From: Chloroflexota bacterium
GTDB lineage: Bacteria > Chloroflexota > UBA11872 > VXOZ01
Reading direction: 5' to 3'
NCBI GenBank assembly: GCA_012270555.1
Contig: JAAXIC010000031.1
Coordinates: forward strand, 59,350 to 123,349
DNA length: 64,000 bases
How positions within the stretch are numbered: position 1 is the stretch's first letter; the number at the start of each line of letters is the position of its first letter. A program made the position numbers and the translations under genes. The notes beneath the pieces are model-generated. The model was given only the letters and a program-made list of their open reading frames with translations. It searched no databases and was not told the DNA's origin. Positions 35,764-44,621 of the stretch are shown here, in pieces.

Positions 35764-35792
35764 ATTATAGACTAGTTCTTGGACATTAGCAA
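35764..35792 (-). promoter_or_regulatory. Promoter of the ABC cluster
   Basis: On the minus strand TTGCTA (plus-strand 35787-35792), a 17-base spacer and a consensus TATAAT (plus-strand 35764-35769) stand about 70-80 bases before the first ATPase start. The surrounding 35700-35924 is AT-rich and holds no gene. Confidence 0.6.
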
Positions 35793-35924
35793 GTCATATC
35801 GAGAAGAAAATGAAATTAATGCATTATAATATTGAAGACACGCTTGACAGCTATAGTGTAGGGGCGATATTGTTCCGAGAGCTTTCTTGGCAAGGCTGGT
35901 CGGAAATGGGTTCTTCAACCGGCC

Positions 35925-37805
35925 TTACTGATACCAACTCGCCTGCATCGCGTAGAGCGTTGCGTAACGGCCGTTTGCGGCTATGAGTTCTGCGTGGGAG
36001 CCGCTTCCGATGATGGAACCGTCTTCGAGGACGAGGATATTGTCCGCCATGCGCACGGTAGAGAAGCGGTGGGAGATGATGAGGGCGGTCTTGCCGGCCA
36101 CCAACTCGCGGAAGCGTTGGAACAGATGGTATTCGGCCTCGGCGTCTAGGGCGGCGGTGGGCTCATCCAGAATGACGAAGGCGGCATCGCGCATGAAGCC
36201 CCGCGCCAGTGCTACCTTCTGCCACTCGCCACCGGACAGTTCGACGCCGCCGGAGAAGCGCCGGGTAAGTTGGGTGTCATAGCCCTGCGCTAAGTTAGCG
36301 GCCACCTGGTCGGCTCCGGCCCACGCCGCCGCTTGCCGCATGCGCTCATCGCTCGTGTCTAGACCGCCTGCGCCTACCGAGATGTTTTCGCCCAGGCTCA
36401 AGGCAAACTGGGCAAAGTCTTGGTAGACTACGGCAATGCGCCGCCGCAGGCTCTCCAAGTCATAGGCATGCAAGGGCTTGCCGTTGAGCAGGATTTCTCC
36501 TGCAGTAGGATCGTACATGCGGGTGAGCAGCTTGACGAGCGTGCTCTTGCCCGCGCCGTTCACGCCCACCAGTGCCGTCACCTTGCCCGCGGGCAGCGTT
36601 GCACAGACCTTGTGCAGGACATCTGATTCGCCTTCTGGGTATTGGAACGTGACGTCTTGGAACGCAATGCCCTCTTGAAGGAGGTGAGGCGCGTCGAGGG
36701 CATCTGCAGCCGGGGCGAGTGCAATGTGCGGACGGCTATGGTCGAGGAAGCTGAAGATAGTGTCCAGTCGCAGTGTCATTTCGTAAAGCCTCCCTACCCA
36801 CTGGCCGATGTACTTAAGCGCCGTTTCGGATTGAGTAATGGCCCCAAGATAGAGGGCGATGTCGCCCACGGTCAGTTGTCCGGCGCCGGCTTGGGCTGCC
36901 ACGTACCAGAAACCGCCGCCCAGGGCCAGGGCATAGAGAGCGCCAAAGAACCCGTTGCTGCGCAGGTGGATCAAGCGTACCCGATCAAGCTCACGGAGCG
37001 CTTGTATGCGTCGTTCCTCGAAGCGCTGCAGAAAGAAGTCACCTAGGCCAAAAACACGCACTTCCTTGGCCGGCTGTGGCTCAGTGGTGACTTGTGTGTA
37101 GTACTCCATCTCCCGGGCGGCGCGAGACTGCTTTGCAATAACCGTTTGGCGGTTCTTTGCCATGCGCCGCTCGCTAATCAGGTAGGGCACGGTTGCGAGC
37201 ATGAGGACGAGCGGGATGAGCGGGTGCAGCCGTGCGAGGAGGAAGAGCAGACCGGCCAACGTGAGGGCGGGGCGCAAGCCGCTCTGCAGAAAGGTCGGCA
37301 GCCGCGGCACGGTGTAGCTACCAAACTGGACAACGGCAAGATCATCCTGGAAGGACGGGCGCTCGACTTGGTAGAGATCTATCAAGCGCCCGCCTGCCGC
37401 CATGAGCCGACGGTCGAATGCCCCTACTGCCCGGTCTTCCATCCAAGCGGTAAGCACTTCTTGTACAGGCTCCAGGGCTGTTTGCAATCCCATCGTCAGC
37501 CCGTAGAGTGCGGCGGTGAGCAGGATGACAGAGAGCGCAATTGCTGCGCCGCCCACTACCAGCGCGAGTTGGTCCAACAGTATTTTGCCGAGCCACACCT
37601 GTGCCACCGGCATGGCTGAGGTCAGTACCGCCAGCGCTACGTAGATCGTCGCCGCGGCCGGGGCTGGGGCCAAGCCCATATAAAGTCCACGCGTAAGGAG
37701 AACAACGGTGGGCCACACGTCCCGGAGTTGCTTGCGGACCCTCACCCTCACCCGCTGGGAGAGGAAAAAGAAGGCATCCCAGAATTGTCTTAATAGTGTG
37801 TTCAC
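35925..37805 (-). CDS. Heterodimeric ABC exporter subunit (permease-ATPase)
   Basis: A 626-residue half-transporter: five to six membrane helices in the first 330 residues, then an ATPase domain with Walker A GVNGAGKST, signature ELSGGEWQKVALARG, Walker B VILDEPTAALD and H-loop LIISHRFSTVRMADN. All catalytic motifs look intact. It starts with GTG overlapping the stop of the upstream half-transporter gene (GTGA), so both are co-translated and should form a heterodimer. This pair resembles exporters of peptides or lipids found next to peptide natural product genes; no precursor peptide gene is seen nearby. Confidence 0.92.
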   Translation of the reverse strand: MNTLLRQFWDAFFFLSQRVRVRVRKQLRDVWPTVVLLTRGLYMGLAPAPAAATIYVALAVLTSAMPVAQVWLGKILLDQLALVVGGAAIALSVILLTAALYGLTMGLQTALEPVQEVLTAWMEDRAVGAFDRRLMAAGGRLIDLYQVERPSFQDDLAVVQFGSYTVPRLPTFLQSGLRPALTLAGLLFLLARLHPLIPLVLMLATVPYLISERRMAKNRQTVIAKQSRAAREMEYYTQVTTEPQPAKEVRVFGLGDFFLQRFEERRIQALRELDRVRLIHLRSNGFFGALYALALGGGFWYVAAQAGAGQLTVGDIALYLGAITQSETALKYIGQWVGRLYEMTLRLDTIFSFLDHSRPHIALAPAADALDAPHLLQEGIAFQDVTFQYPEGESDVLHKVCATLPAGKVTALVGVNGAGKSTLVKLLTRMYDPTAGEILLNGKPLHAYDLESLRRRIAVVYQDFAQFALSLGENISVGAGGLDTSDERMRQAAAWAGADQVAANLAQGYDTQLTRRFSGGVELSGGEWQKVALARGFMRDAAFVILDEPTAALDAEAEYHLFQRFRELVAGKTALIISHRFSTVRMADNILVLEDGSIIGSGSHAELIAANGRYATLYAMQASWYQ

Positions 37806-39637
37806 GCTTCGCCTCCTTTTTGGCTCGCATCCGCATACTGCGCGGCCTGCAAACGGTAGAGGTGAGCGTACTCACCGTCCTGCGCCATCAGCGCATCGTG
37901 GGCGCCAGCTTCAGTTATGCGCCCATCAGCCAGATATAGGATGTGATCGGCCATGCGCACCGTGGAGAAGCGATGGCTGATAAGAACGGTGATTTTACCC
38001 CGTGTTAGCGCGTGGAAGCGCTGGTACACCGCGTACTCAGTCTCCACGTCCAGGGCAGCCGTGGGTTCATCGAGAACGATCAAGAGGGCGTCGCGCATGA
38101 AGCCGCGCGCGAGCGCGAGTTTCTGCCACTCACCGCCTGAGAGTTCACGTCCGCCGAACTGGCGGCCCAACTGGGTACTAAGACCGTCCGGCAACCTGTC
38201 GATGACCTCGTCTGCGCCGGATTGAGCCGCGGCGGCCGCAATACGTTCTCTGTCATTCAGCATCTCCACCCCACCCAGCCCAACGTTTTCGCCAGCCGTC
38301 AGCTCGTATTGAACAAAGTCCTGGAAGATCACGCCCATTTCGCGGCGTAGGTCGGCCAGGGCGTACTCACGAAGGTCGACACCATCCAGCAGGATTCTGC
38401 CGCCGGTAGGATCGTAGAACCTAAGCAACAACTTGATGATCGTGGTCTTGCCGGCCCCGTTGTGTCCCACGAGCGCCGCGGACTCACCGGGCTTGAGGCA
38501 GAACGAGACATCGTTTAGCACCGGGGTGTCGCTGCCGGGGTAAGCGAAACACACGTGCTCGAAGACAATCCCTTGTCGGATGGGGCGGGGTACCGGTTGG
38601 GGCCTGCTTGGCAGCGGCAGGTCTGGCGGTGCTTCCAGAGCACGCTGGAGAGCACGCAGTGAGCCAAAGTTAATCGGGAGAAACCCCAAGTCGAACCCGA
38701 TGGAAAGTAACTGCGCGTGGAGTAGCGCAGCCGCGCCCCCATAGAGTACGAACGCGCCGAGCGACTCCTCGCCTTGAAAGATGCGCCAGGCCAGCCAGAC
38801 CCAGAGGCTGCCGACGGCCAGCGCCGCGAGCAGGCTGGCCGAGGTGACCCGCGGTGCCATCGAGCGGCGCACGTGGTCCAGTTCCGTCATGATATGGCTG
38901 AAGGTAGTGTCATACCGCTGCTCGAAGAACTGTCCCAGCCCATAGAGACGCACGTCCTTGGCGGTTGCCGGCGTAAGCATGACCTCCCGGTTGTATTCTA
39001 ACCGGCGTGTCTCCGAGGTCTGCACGTAGAGGTGGCTGCCCATACGGTCGCCAAAATCCCACCGCTGTGCGAGTGCGGGCAACGTGAGGAGCACGAGCGC
39101 CAACGGCACGAGAGGATGAAGCGCTGCCAACACCAGCGCCGTCCCAGTGGCTGTGAACAAGGCAAGCGCTGCCCGCGCGCCATAGCTCATGATATACATG
39201 CCACCGCCTTCCACGTACCAGCGGGCACGTCTCAGGTCATCGGCAACCTGGGGGTCCTCGAACCGCGCCAGGCCCTGCCAGCGATTGGCAGCGCGGATCA
39301 GTTCACCGGCAAGAAAGCCCGTGATGCGGTCACCGGTCATGGTCTGCAGCGTGGCGGAGAGGGGCTGCAGGAACTGGGCAACCGCTACTGCCCCGGCGGC
39401 AAGCCCGATCCAAGCAGCGAGGGGAAGCATACGCACCAGGCTTGGAACTTGGGGAATCAAACCGAGGTCAAGGCTGAGGCGGTCCACCAAAGCCTGCGAA
39501 AACCAGAGTTGCAGAGGTGGCAGCACTGCCTGCGCGACCAAGAGCAACAGGGTAGAGCCGACCAATACCGGTTGCGCCAACCATGCCAGCCGCAGGGCCA
39601 GACGGCACAGACGCAGCGTCTCCGGTGCCCGCCGCAA
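37802..39637 (-). CDS. Heterodimeric ABC exporter subunit (permease-ATPase)
   Basis: A 611-residue half-transporter, about 30-40% similar in layout to its neighbour. Membrane helices fill the first 320 residues (first helix from PVLVGSTLLLLVAQAVL), followed by Walker A GHNGAGKTT, signature ELSGGEWQKLALARG, Walker B LLIVLDEPTAALD and H-loop LISHRFSTVRMAD. Motifs in both partners are canonical, unlike heterodimers with one dead site. Start is a TTG at 39637, with no better start nearby. It is the first gene of the pair; the intergenic stretch upstream holds a vapC remnant and a repeat. Confidence 0.92.
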   Translation of the reverse strand: MRRAPETLRLCRLALRLAWLAQPVLVGSTLLLLVAQAVLPPLQLWFSQALVDRLSLDLGLIPQVPSLVRMLPLAAWIGLAAGAVAVAQFLQPLSATLQTMTGDRITGFLAGELIRAANRWQGLARFEDPQVADDLRRARWYVEGGGMYIMSYGARAALALFTATGTALVLAALHPLVPLALVLLTLPALAQRWDFGDRMGSHLYVQTSETRRLEYNREVMLTPATAKDVRLYGLGQFFEQRYDTTFSHIMTELDHVRRSMAPRVTSASLLAALAVGSLWVWLAWRIFQGEESLGAFVLYGGAAALLHAQLLSIGFDLGFLPINFGSLRALQRALEAPPDLPLPSRPQPVPRPIRQGIVFEHVCFAYPGSDTPVLNDVSFCLKPGESAALVGHNGAGKTTIIKLLLRFYDPTGGRILLDGVDLREYALADLRREMGVIFQDFVQYELTAGENVGLGGVEMLNDRERIAAAAAQSGADEVIDRLPDGLSTQLGRQFGGRELSGGEWQKLALARGFMRDALLIVLDEPTAALDVETEYAVYQRFHALTRGKITVLISHRFSTVRMADHILYLADGRITEAGAHDALMAQDGEYAHLYRLQAAQYADASQKGGEA

Positions 39638-39835
39638 GAAGAGCCTGTCACGAGGGGTATGCGTATCTATAGACGTGCCTTCCGATCACGGGACCACGGG
39701 ACACAGTGGTGCCTGGATGTCAGAGTACTGCAATCACCCTGTATCCCAAAACATTGATTTTATCACAGGCTCAGTGATGGCGAAGGCGTTGGGCGTGAGG
39801 GAAAGGAGCAATGTGCTGACTAGAGGTAATCCCGC

Positions 39836-40036
39836 CTATGCGCGCGAGGCCGCGCAAAAGCGACTGCGGAATCTGGCGTTGTTTCGGTACGGATGGGCAG
39901 TTCGCTCAAGGCGTCGAGGTACGCCGCTCTGCAACAAGGAACACATTGCACACTTCCAGGCGCCAAAGCTGAGGCATAAACGCGCCATCTTCCTCAGCCG
40001 CGCGAGTGCTGGCTTCGTCAAAGACGCTGCATCGGC
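39836..40036 (-). pseudogene. vapC-like PIN toxin remnant
   Basis: This stretch matches the intact vapC at 41987-42388 at DNA level over its two halves: the segment near 39845-39925 aligns with 42118-42198 (many identical bases, for example tcggatgggca/tacggatgggca), and 39926-40036 aligns with the 5' half (ttgcacacttccaggcgcc versus ttgcgtatctctaagtgcc). Insertions and deletions break the reading frame, and the central part is missing. No antitoxin remnant is evident next to it. The rest of 39638-40309 holds only the inverted repeat listed separately. Confidence 0.65.
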
Positions 40037-40136
40037 TTATGGCTCGTTTCCGTCCCTTAGAAGGTGTGTGAAAAGGGTTTCCGCTCGTCCTTTGAGAGGC
40101 TCAGCACAAATGGATCGAAAGGGGGACTCTGTAGAA

Positions 40137-40205
40137 AGTCACGTATCCGTTCGTGGTGAGTGGGATTCGCGAAGCCCTTGTCGAACCATGAACGGATACG
40201 TGACT
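40137..40205. repeat. Long inverted-repeat element, MITE/REP-like
   Basis: Two 21-base arms, 40137-40157 and 40185-40205, are inverted complements with one mismatch (AGTCACGTATCCGTTC and GAACGGATACGTGACT at the outer ends). The 27-base core includes cgcgaagcccttgtcga. A related shorter element lies at 11768-11808 and a decayed one near 51881-51897. The minus-strand reading of the flank gives PFVLSLSKDER. No target-site duplication is clear. Confidence 0.65.
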
Positions 40206-40309
40206 GAGAACTTTGCACACACCCTCTAAGCGAAGGATTGTCTGAATCTGTCTTGGTGTAGCATGCCCGTTTTACCTGACGGGGCATGCATACAGCAGCT
40301 CAGGCAGCA

Positions 40310-41674
40310 CTACTGATAGACGTAGCTGCGCAGCCAGTTCGTGGCTTGCTGGATCGCTTGCTCAATCGTCACTTCTTCGCGAGCGAGCGGAAACGTAACA
40401 TTGTGGTGAAGCCATTGATTGATCTTCCAACCGCTGGCCACGTGGGAGGCTTTCGCTCTGGCCATGGACTCCAGGGCCGTCGCTTTCACCGGCTCGGGGA
40501 AGACCAGGTCGAAGTGATCGCCATCCGGCTTTGCGACAAATTGCCAGCCCGCAGTCGTGGTCGGTAGGACCCGGCGCTCGCCCAGCCAAAGCGCCAGCGG
40601 TACCAGCGCCGCATACGCTTTCTCCCCTTGTGCGCTAGGCGGCATGCCCAGGGCCTCCACAAGACCGAGCGGCGTGGTGTTTGAGGCACCGCCGGGCAGC
40701 GGGGTTACGTACCCGAAGGGTTCATACGTGTGTCCAAAGAATGGGGTAAAGTGCATACCTCTCTCATAGTAGTCGTCCAGGGCTTCCAGTTGATCTAAGG
40801 TGACTTTGGGACCATGAGGTAAAATGCCGTGGACTCGTCCGAACTCATCCCAGGCGCTCAGCGCGCGAAATGTGGCTGGCTCATCCATATCGATCTTGCC
40901 GGTATTGAGATCAACGACGATGCCGCCTTCTTGCATCACAAGCGGCAGCCAGTCGGGAAACCACCCAAGCGACGCGAAACCCCACCGGTTTATGGCGCCA
41001 TCACCATCGGTATCCACGGTGAGCTGCGTTGCCGCCGCGATGAAGTTCTCCCACGTCCAATCGTGTGTTGGCGCCTCGAGTTCGGCGCGCCGGAAGCGCA
41101 CGGCATTATGCTCGAGAACTGCCGGGGCGATTCTTATTGGCAAAGCCTGCGTCTCTCCTCGCACGCGCACCAGACTGCGGGCCTCTTCTACGAAAGCTTC
41201 TAAAGGTTCGTGCTTGTCGGCCTGTAGCCAGCGGTCCAGTGGCGCCAGCGTCCTCATCATAAAGAGGTCCATGATGTCTACGTAGAATGGCAGCCAGACT
41301 ACATCGGCGGTGACGCCACCTGCCTCGCCGGCAGCCAGAAAGTCGCGGAAGCCATAAGTCGCCTGGTCTGGATAATAGTCGCCTTCTGCAAGCGGGATGG
41401 TCACATGCTCTAGAGCCAATCCCTCCGGCACGCCGGGGATGTTGTCTCTCTCCCACTCCTTTAAGACCTCCTCGGCGTCGCGAATTGTCCCTTCGTAATC
41501 GAGGACCGCCAATGTGATGGGCTGGGTCTCCTTGACTGCATCACTGCCTGTACCTGTGCGACTGGACGGCGCTAGGTCCGCAGGCTGATCGTCGTCCTCG
41601 TCGCCGCCGCAGCTTGCGATCAGCAAAACCTGAGCGCCGAGCAGTGCCAGGGAAAGCCATTCACGACGTGTCAT
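40310..41674 (-). CDS. Extracellular solute-binding lipoprotein, paralog of the 52-57 kb array
   Basis: About 454 residues starting MTRREWLSLALLGAQVLLIASC: twin-arginine start and lipobox, then the acidic tract GGDEDDDQ. The Ca-loop-like segment DTDGDGAINRWGFASLG, the EFGRVHGILPHGPKVTLDQ segment and the C-terminal PLAREEVTIEQAIQQATNWLRSYVYQ match the three tandem paralogs at 52185-56767, so the four belong to one family. No permease adjoins it. ATG 41674 has AGGAAAG upstream; the longer frame to 41839 is not conserved in the paralogs. It lies between a vapC remnant and an intact vapBC pair. Confidence 0.88.
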   Translation of the reverse strand: MTRREWLSLALLGAQVLLIASCGGDEDDDQPADLAPSSRTGTGSDAVKETQPITLAVLDYEGTIRDAEEVLKEWERDNIPGVPEGLALEHVTIPLAEGDYYPDQATYGFRDFLAAGEAGGVTADVVWLPFYVDIMDLFMMRTLAPLDRWLQADKHEPLEAFVEEARSLVRVRGETQALPIRIAPAVLEHNAVRFRRAELEAPTHDWTWENFIAAATQLTVDTDGDGAINRWGFASLGWFPDWLPLVMQEGGIVVDLNTGKIDMDEPATFRALSAWDEFGRVHGILPHGPKVTLDQLEALDDYYERGMHFTPFFGHTYEPFGYVTPLPGGASNTTPLGLVEALGMPPSAQGEKAYAALVPLALWLGERRVLPTTTAGWQFVAKPDGDHFDLVFPEPVKATALESMARAKASHVASGWKINQWLHHNVTFPLAREEVTIEQAIQQATNWLRSYVYQ

Positions 41675-41986
41675 AGCAGAACTTTCCTGGTTGTGGTCTT
41701 GCGGTGTTCGCTTTTTCACAGAGGCCGCATCGGTGACTGTGTGATTGCATGATAGCAAGCAAATGGTTATACGACTAGCGGTATCGCAATCTTGTCCAAC
41801 CGCGAACGTGGCCTTGCTTTGCCACGTACCTGACGGCATGGAGGCGAAGATCGTCCGTTGGGGCGGTCTTCGCTTGAAGGTCAGGTCTTCTCTACGAGCT
41901 GGCCGCTGCGTTGTGCCCGGTTAAATCTAGATACTTCCGTGACGAATGGGGGCCATACCCATCTACTGCGGCGCGAACGATAGTAG
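41675..41986 (+). other. Intergenic stretch with terminator-like hairpin
   Basis: Between the divergently unlinked lipoprotein and vapC genes (both minus). A 13-bp hairpin, GCGAAGATCGTCC (41844-41856)/GGGCGGTCTTCGC (41861-41873) with two G-T pairs, is stronger when read on the plus strand. No plus-strand gene lies upstream, so its role is unclear; it may be a relic. Nothing else is seen. Confidence 0.35.
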
Positions 41987-42388
41987 CTACTTCACAGAAA
42001 GCGACAGACCTGCGGCTGTTGCGGCGCGTGCGAGAGCAGCGTCCAGAGTGGCGAGTGTCCCATCGCGCCGTTGCGCCAGTTCAAGATAGACCGCATCGTA
42101 GAAAGAGAGGCCGTGCGCGCGAGCCAGCGCGAAAGCAACCGCGAGGTCCGGCGTGGTGTCGGTTCGGATGGGCAATTCACTCAAGGCATCGAGGAGCTCC
42201 AGCGCATGCTCCGCTGAGATTCGACCGCGCCGTTCCGCGACAAGCAGCACATTGCGTATCTCTAAGTGCCAGAGTCGCGGCACGAATGCGCCTTCTTCTG
42301 CCAGGCGCGCGAGGGCTGCATCCGCGCGTGGCTCGGTCTCGTCGCTGAAGAGCCATGCTGCGGCGACAGACGCATCGAGAATCAGCAC
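41987..42388 (-). CDS. vapC: VapC-type PIN-domain toxin
   Basis: About 134 residues of PIN domain. The expected acidic residues are present: Asp in VLILDASVAAAW, Glu in LWHLEIRNVLL, Asp in LSFYDAVYLELA and Asp in LATLDAALARA. VapC proteins are site-specific RNases (tRNA or rRNA) neutralised by a cognate antitoxin. The start is GTG 42388 two bases after the antitoxin stop, or TTG 42394 overlapping it (TTGA); longer frames to 42457 lie within the antitoxin gene. The pair is intact, in contrast to the remnant at 39836-40036. Confidence 0.87.
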   Translation of the reverse strand: MLILDASVAAAWLFSDETEPRADAALARLAEEGAFVPRLWHLEIRNVLLVAERRGRISAEHALELLDALSELPIRTDTTPDLAVAFALARAHGLSFYDAVYLELAQRRDGTLATLDAALARAATAAGLSLSVK

Positions 42389-42390
42389 AC

Positions 42391-42642
42391 TCAAGAGCGA
42401 TGACCCTCGTGGCGCGCAGCCAGTATCTCTTCCGTCGTCATAGCGACTCGGCGCCACCCCGCGCGGCGTTGCCGGAAGCGCTCTACCGCCAGCTTACGGG
42501 AGTCGCTTTCTTGCACATGAGCCGGCACCAGATGGGCTATCGTCTTGCCGTGGCGGGTGATCGCAACGGTCTCGCCGCGTTCGACCGCACGCAGCAGGTC
42601 CGCGAGACGCGCCTTGGCCTCGGTAGTTTGGATCTTTCTCAT
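42391..42642 (-). CDS. vapB: Phd/YefM-type antitoxin (VapB role)
   Basis: About 83 residues starting MRKIQTTEAKARLADLLRAVERGETVAITRHGKTIAHLVPAH, a clear Phd/YefM DNA-binding N-terminal domain. The variable C-terminal tail (FRQRRAGWRRVAMTTEEILAARHEGH) would wrap the toxin. It binds its own promoter and neutralises the VapC encoded directly downstream; the two genes are adjacent or overlap by four bases. The ATG is at 42642; four residues upstream (MDIA) belong to a weaker start. The promoter should lie in 42643-42763, but no clear boxes stand out. Confidence 0.88.
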   Translation of the reverse strand: MRKIQTTEAKARLADLLRAVERGETVAITRHGKTIAHLVPAHVQESDSRKLAVERFRQRRAGWRRVAMTTEEILAARHEGHRS

Positions 42643-42763
42643 AGCAATATCCAACCAGTCGGAATAACCGGTTAGATAGTACCATGGATGCCTGACTTTG
42701 GCAAAGGCAGACGTAGCATTGCTGCAATAGAGCGAAGCTCAGTGAGCATCACTATCCGCTCTA

Positions 42764-42798
42764 TGTATGAAGACCGCCCCAAGGGCGGTCTTCATACA
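42764..42798 (-). terminator. Strong hairpin, terminator-like
   Basis: A perfect 16-bp stem, TGTATGAAGACCGCCC (42764-42779) and GGGCGGTCTTCATACA (42783-42798), with a three-base loop. It lies between vapBC and the holin-like gene. No T-run follows on either strand, so transcript ending is likely but not textbook; it may also shield the vapB promoter from readthrough. Confidence 0.55.
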
Positions 42799-42885
42799 CG
42801 CTTTATCGTAGACGACTCCCGCGACAGCTTGTTGTCAGGCTCGTGCATAGGCCTGGCGAGAGCGCATTGGCCGGGCTTACAGTGA

Positions 42886-43146
42886 CTATTCCGGCCGGTG
42901 CTTAGTCGCTTGGCGGCCGATCTCGTAGAGGCCGACGGCTGCGCCGCCGGCCAATATGCCCAGCACCAGGCTCGTGTACCAGTCCGCACCGGTCACGTTG
43001 CCGCCGACGCTGCCGGCAATCGCGCCGAGCGCCACCGCCGTAATGGGGGCAAACCGCTTGGGTAGTCCCGCTTGCTTGAGCGCGGAGACGATGATGCGTA
43101 CACCGACGGTGATGCCACCCAATCCGGCCAACTCAATCCCAGTCAT
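42886..43146 (-). CDS. Small holin-like membrane protein
   Basis: An 86-residue protein with an N-terminal hydrophobic helix (GLGGITVGVRIIVSAL), a short basic stretch (KQAGLPKRF), then two further hydrophobic helices (ITAVALGAIAGSVGG and LVLGILAGGAAVGLYE), ending in a charged tail (GRQATKHRPE). Size, Gly/Ala-rich helices and the charged C-terminus fit phage-type holins, though the sequence is not diagnostic. It lies just downstream of an N-acetylmuramoyl-L-alanine amidase on the same strand, an arrangement like holin/endolysin pairs. No phage genes are present. Confidence 0.5.
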   Translation of the reverse strand: MTGIELAGLGGITVGVRIIVSALKQAGLPKRFAPITAVALGAIAGSVGGNVTGADWYTSLVLGILAGGAAVGLYEIGRQATKHRPE

Positions 43147-43270
43147 TTACTTTCTCCTAAGTTCCTAAATAGTGATTTCAATGCGACGGGCACGAGACAA
43201 TTGCGGAGCAGATTCGATAAGAGAATGGAAACCGCACGGTCTTCTTAGGCGAGCTTGCGCCTGATAGCGA

Positions 43271-44059
43271 TCAGATCTTGCCAGCCCACTTCTCATTGAG
43301 CTCGCGCAGCCGGTCGTCTCTCGTCATGCCGCCCAGATCGTCGGGGAGTCTGGCGCCGTTGGCGATGCGGATCGCATAGGCCAGGTCGGTGCGGTCTGAC
43401 ATCAATTCCCCGTACATTTGCTGGAGCATTGCATCCCGTTGGGCGATGAGCTGCTGCTTCTCCACCGCGCATTGCGCGTGCGCGTTGGTATCAAGTGGAA
43501 AGTGCGCTCGAATTGCCTTCACGATGCCCTGGGCAAAGCGGTCCGGGTGCTGTTGAAGCTGCAATGCGTCGCTCTCGTGGTCGAGAAACGCTAATTCCAG
43601 GAGCACGTCGTTGGAGAGTTGCGAGAAGGTGTACCAGTTAGTGCGCGTGGTTGAACTTCCCACCTTCAACCCGCGGTTTGGTACCAGATTCATTTCGCAC
43701 ATTCCCTTCTCCAGCGCCGCGGCAAGCGCGCGTGAAGAATCGTCGCCTTCCTGGTACCAGACCTCACAACCCGTGCCGCCGCCGGCATTGGCGTGAATGC
43801 TAATGAAGGCGTCTACCTGCTCTGACAGAGCCATGCCGGTGCGCGCATAGAGCGGGACGTCAACGTCCGTTTCGCGGGTCAGCAGCACGGTATAGCCGTG
43901 CTCGCGGAGCGCCGCCGCAGCTCGTTGCGCCACTGCGAGCGTGACGTCTTTCTCTTGCAGCCGCTCCAATGGTTTAGTGTCTGACGTTGACTTTGGCAAC
44001 GCTAATCCAACTGCGCCTGGGTCGCGGCCGCCGTGTCCCGGGTCTAAGAGAATCTTCAT
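43271..44059 (-). CDS. N-acetylmuramoyl-L-alanine amidase (Amidase_3)
   Basis: A 263-residue zinc amidase: His in LDPGHGGRDPGAVG, Glu in LQEKDVTLAVAQ, His in AFISIHANAGGG and the catalytic Glu in LLELAFLDHESD. It cleaves the lactyl-amide bond between MurNAc and L-Ala of peptidoglycan. A C-terminal extension of about 60 residues (from HAQCAVEKQQL) is helical and could bind the wall or another protein. There is no signal peptide at ATG 44059, so export would need a holin or another path, which is consistent with the small holin-like gene 124 bases downstream. The ATG has a GGAG site; the frame up to 44323 is not convincing. Confidence 0.88.
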   Translation of the reverse strand: MKILLDPGHGGRDPGAVGLALPKSTSDTKPLERLQEKDVTLAVAQRAAAALREHGYTVLLTRETDVDVPLYARTGMALSEQVDAFISIHANAGGGTGCEVWYQEGDDSSRALAAALEKGMCEMNLVPNRGLKVGSSTTRTNWYTFSQLSNDVLLELAFLDHESDALQLQQHPDRFAQGIVKAIRAHFPLDTNAHAQCAVEKQQLIAQRDAMLQQMYGELMSDRTDLAYAIRIANGARLPDDLGGMTRDDRLRELNEKWAGKI

Positions 44060-44621
44060 CTTTGCACGCTCCTCAGTGAATTGATTGGGATGAACTTCAG
44101 GTGCGGCTGCGCGGAGTGGAGCGCTAATTTGGAGAAGGCCGAGGAATTCGCGCGCTTTGCTGCACACTCTTAGACATTCGCCGTCCGCTGCCGGTCGCAA
44201 GGGTGATGCGTGTAGGGCGTAGTTAGCGGTCCCGGCATGGTATGACTGACATGCTGCGCTGTCTTGACGAGATGGCCGAGAATTGCTGACGTACTTCATG
44301 TATTCTGGAATTAAGGGGGGCATAGCTTACGGCGTAGCGAGACGTGCGCGGCCCAAATGGGAAATACCCAGAGCATTACGCACTGCCGCGCTACTCAGCG
44401 GTATGCGCGGATGGAATGCAGCGCGACGCAACTTAGTGATGAAATCACGGCTTTGCTAGCTATTCCCTGACTGCCCGTCTGCCATGTGGCTCACGTACAC
44501 TTTCTGAAGCAAGTGGAGGTTGCGCCTATGATTCCACGTGCTGCAAGTGCAACAAACCGGAAAATATCGTGTATACTCTAAGTATGGAAGACTATATACA
44601 ACAACATCTGCGGAGGCTGCC
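44060..44621 (+). other. Intergenic stretch with possible RND promoter
   Basis: Between the divergent amidase and RND genes. TATACT at 44572-44577 is a likely -10, with only a weak -35 (TGCAAC 44548-44553). A small dyad, ATACT (44573-44577)/AGTAT (44581-44585), covers it and may be an operator. The remaining sequence has no gene I can support. Confidence 0.35.

Noticed and set aside
39189-40229. Long open frame on the plus strand
   Set aside because: It lies opposite the ABC exporter gene and a vapC remnant, has no family-like sequence, and high-GC DNA often leaves the opposite strand open.
42886-44059. Prophage remnant
   Set aside because: Only a holin-like and an amidase gene are present; no capsid, tail, integrase or att-like repeats are seen.
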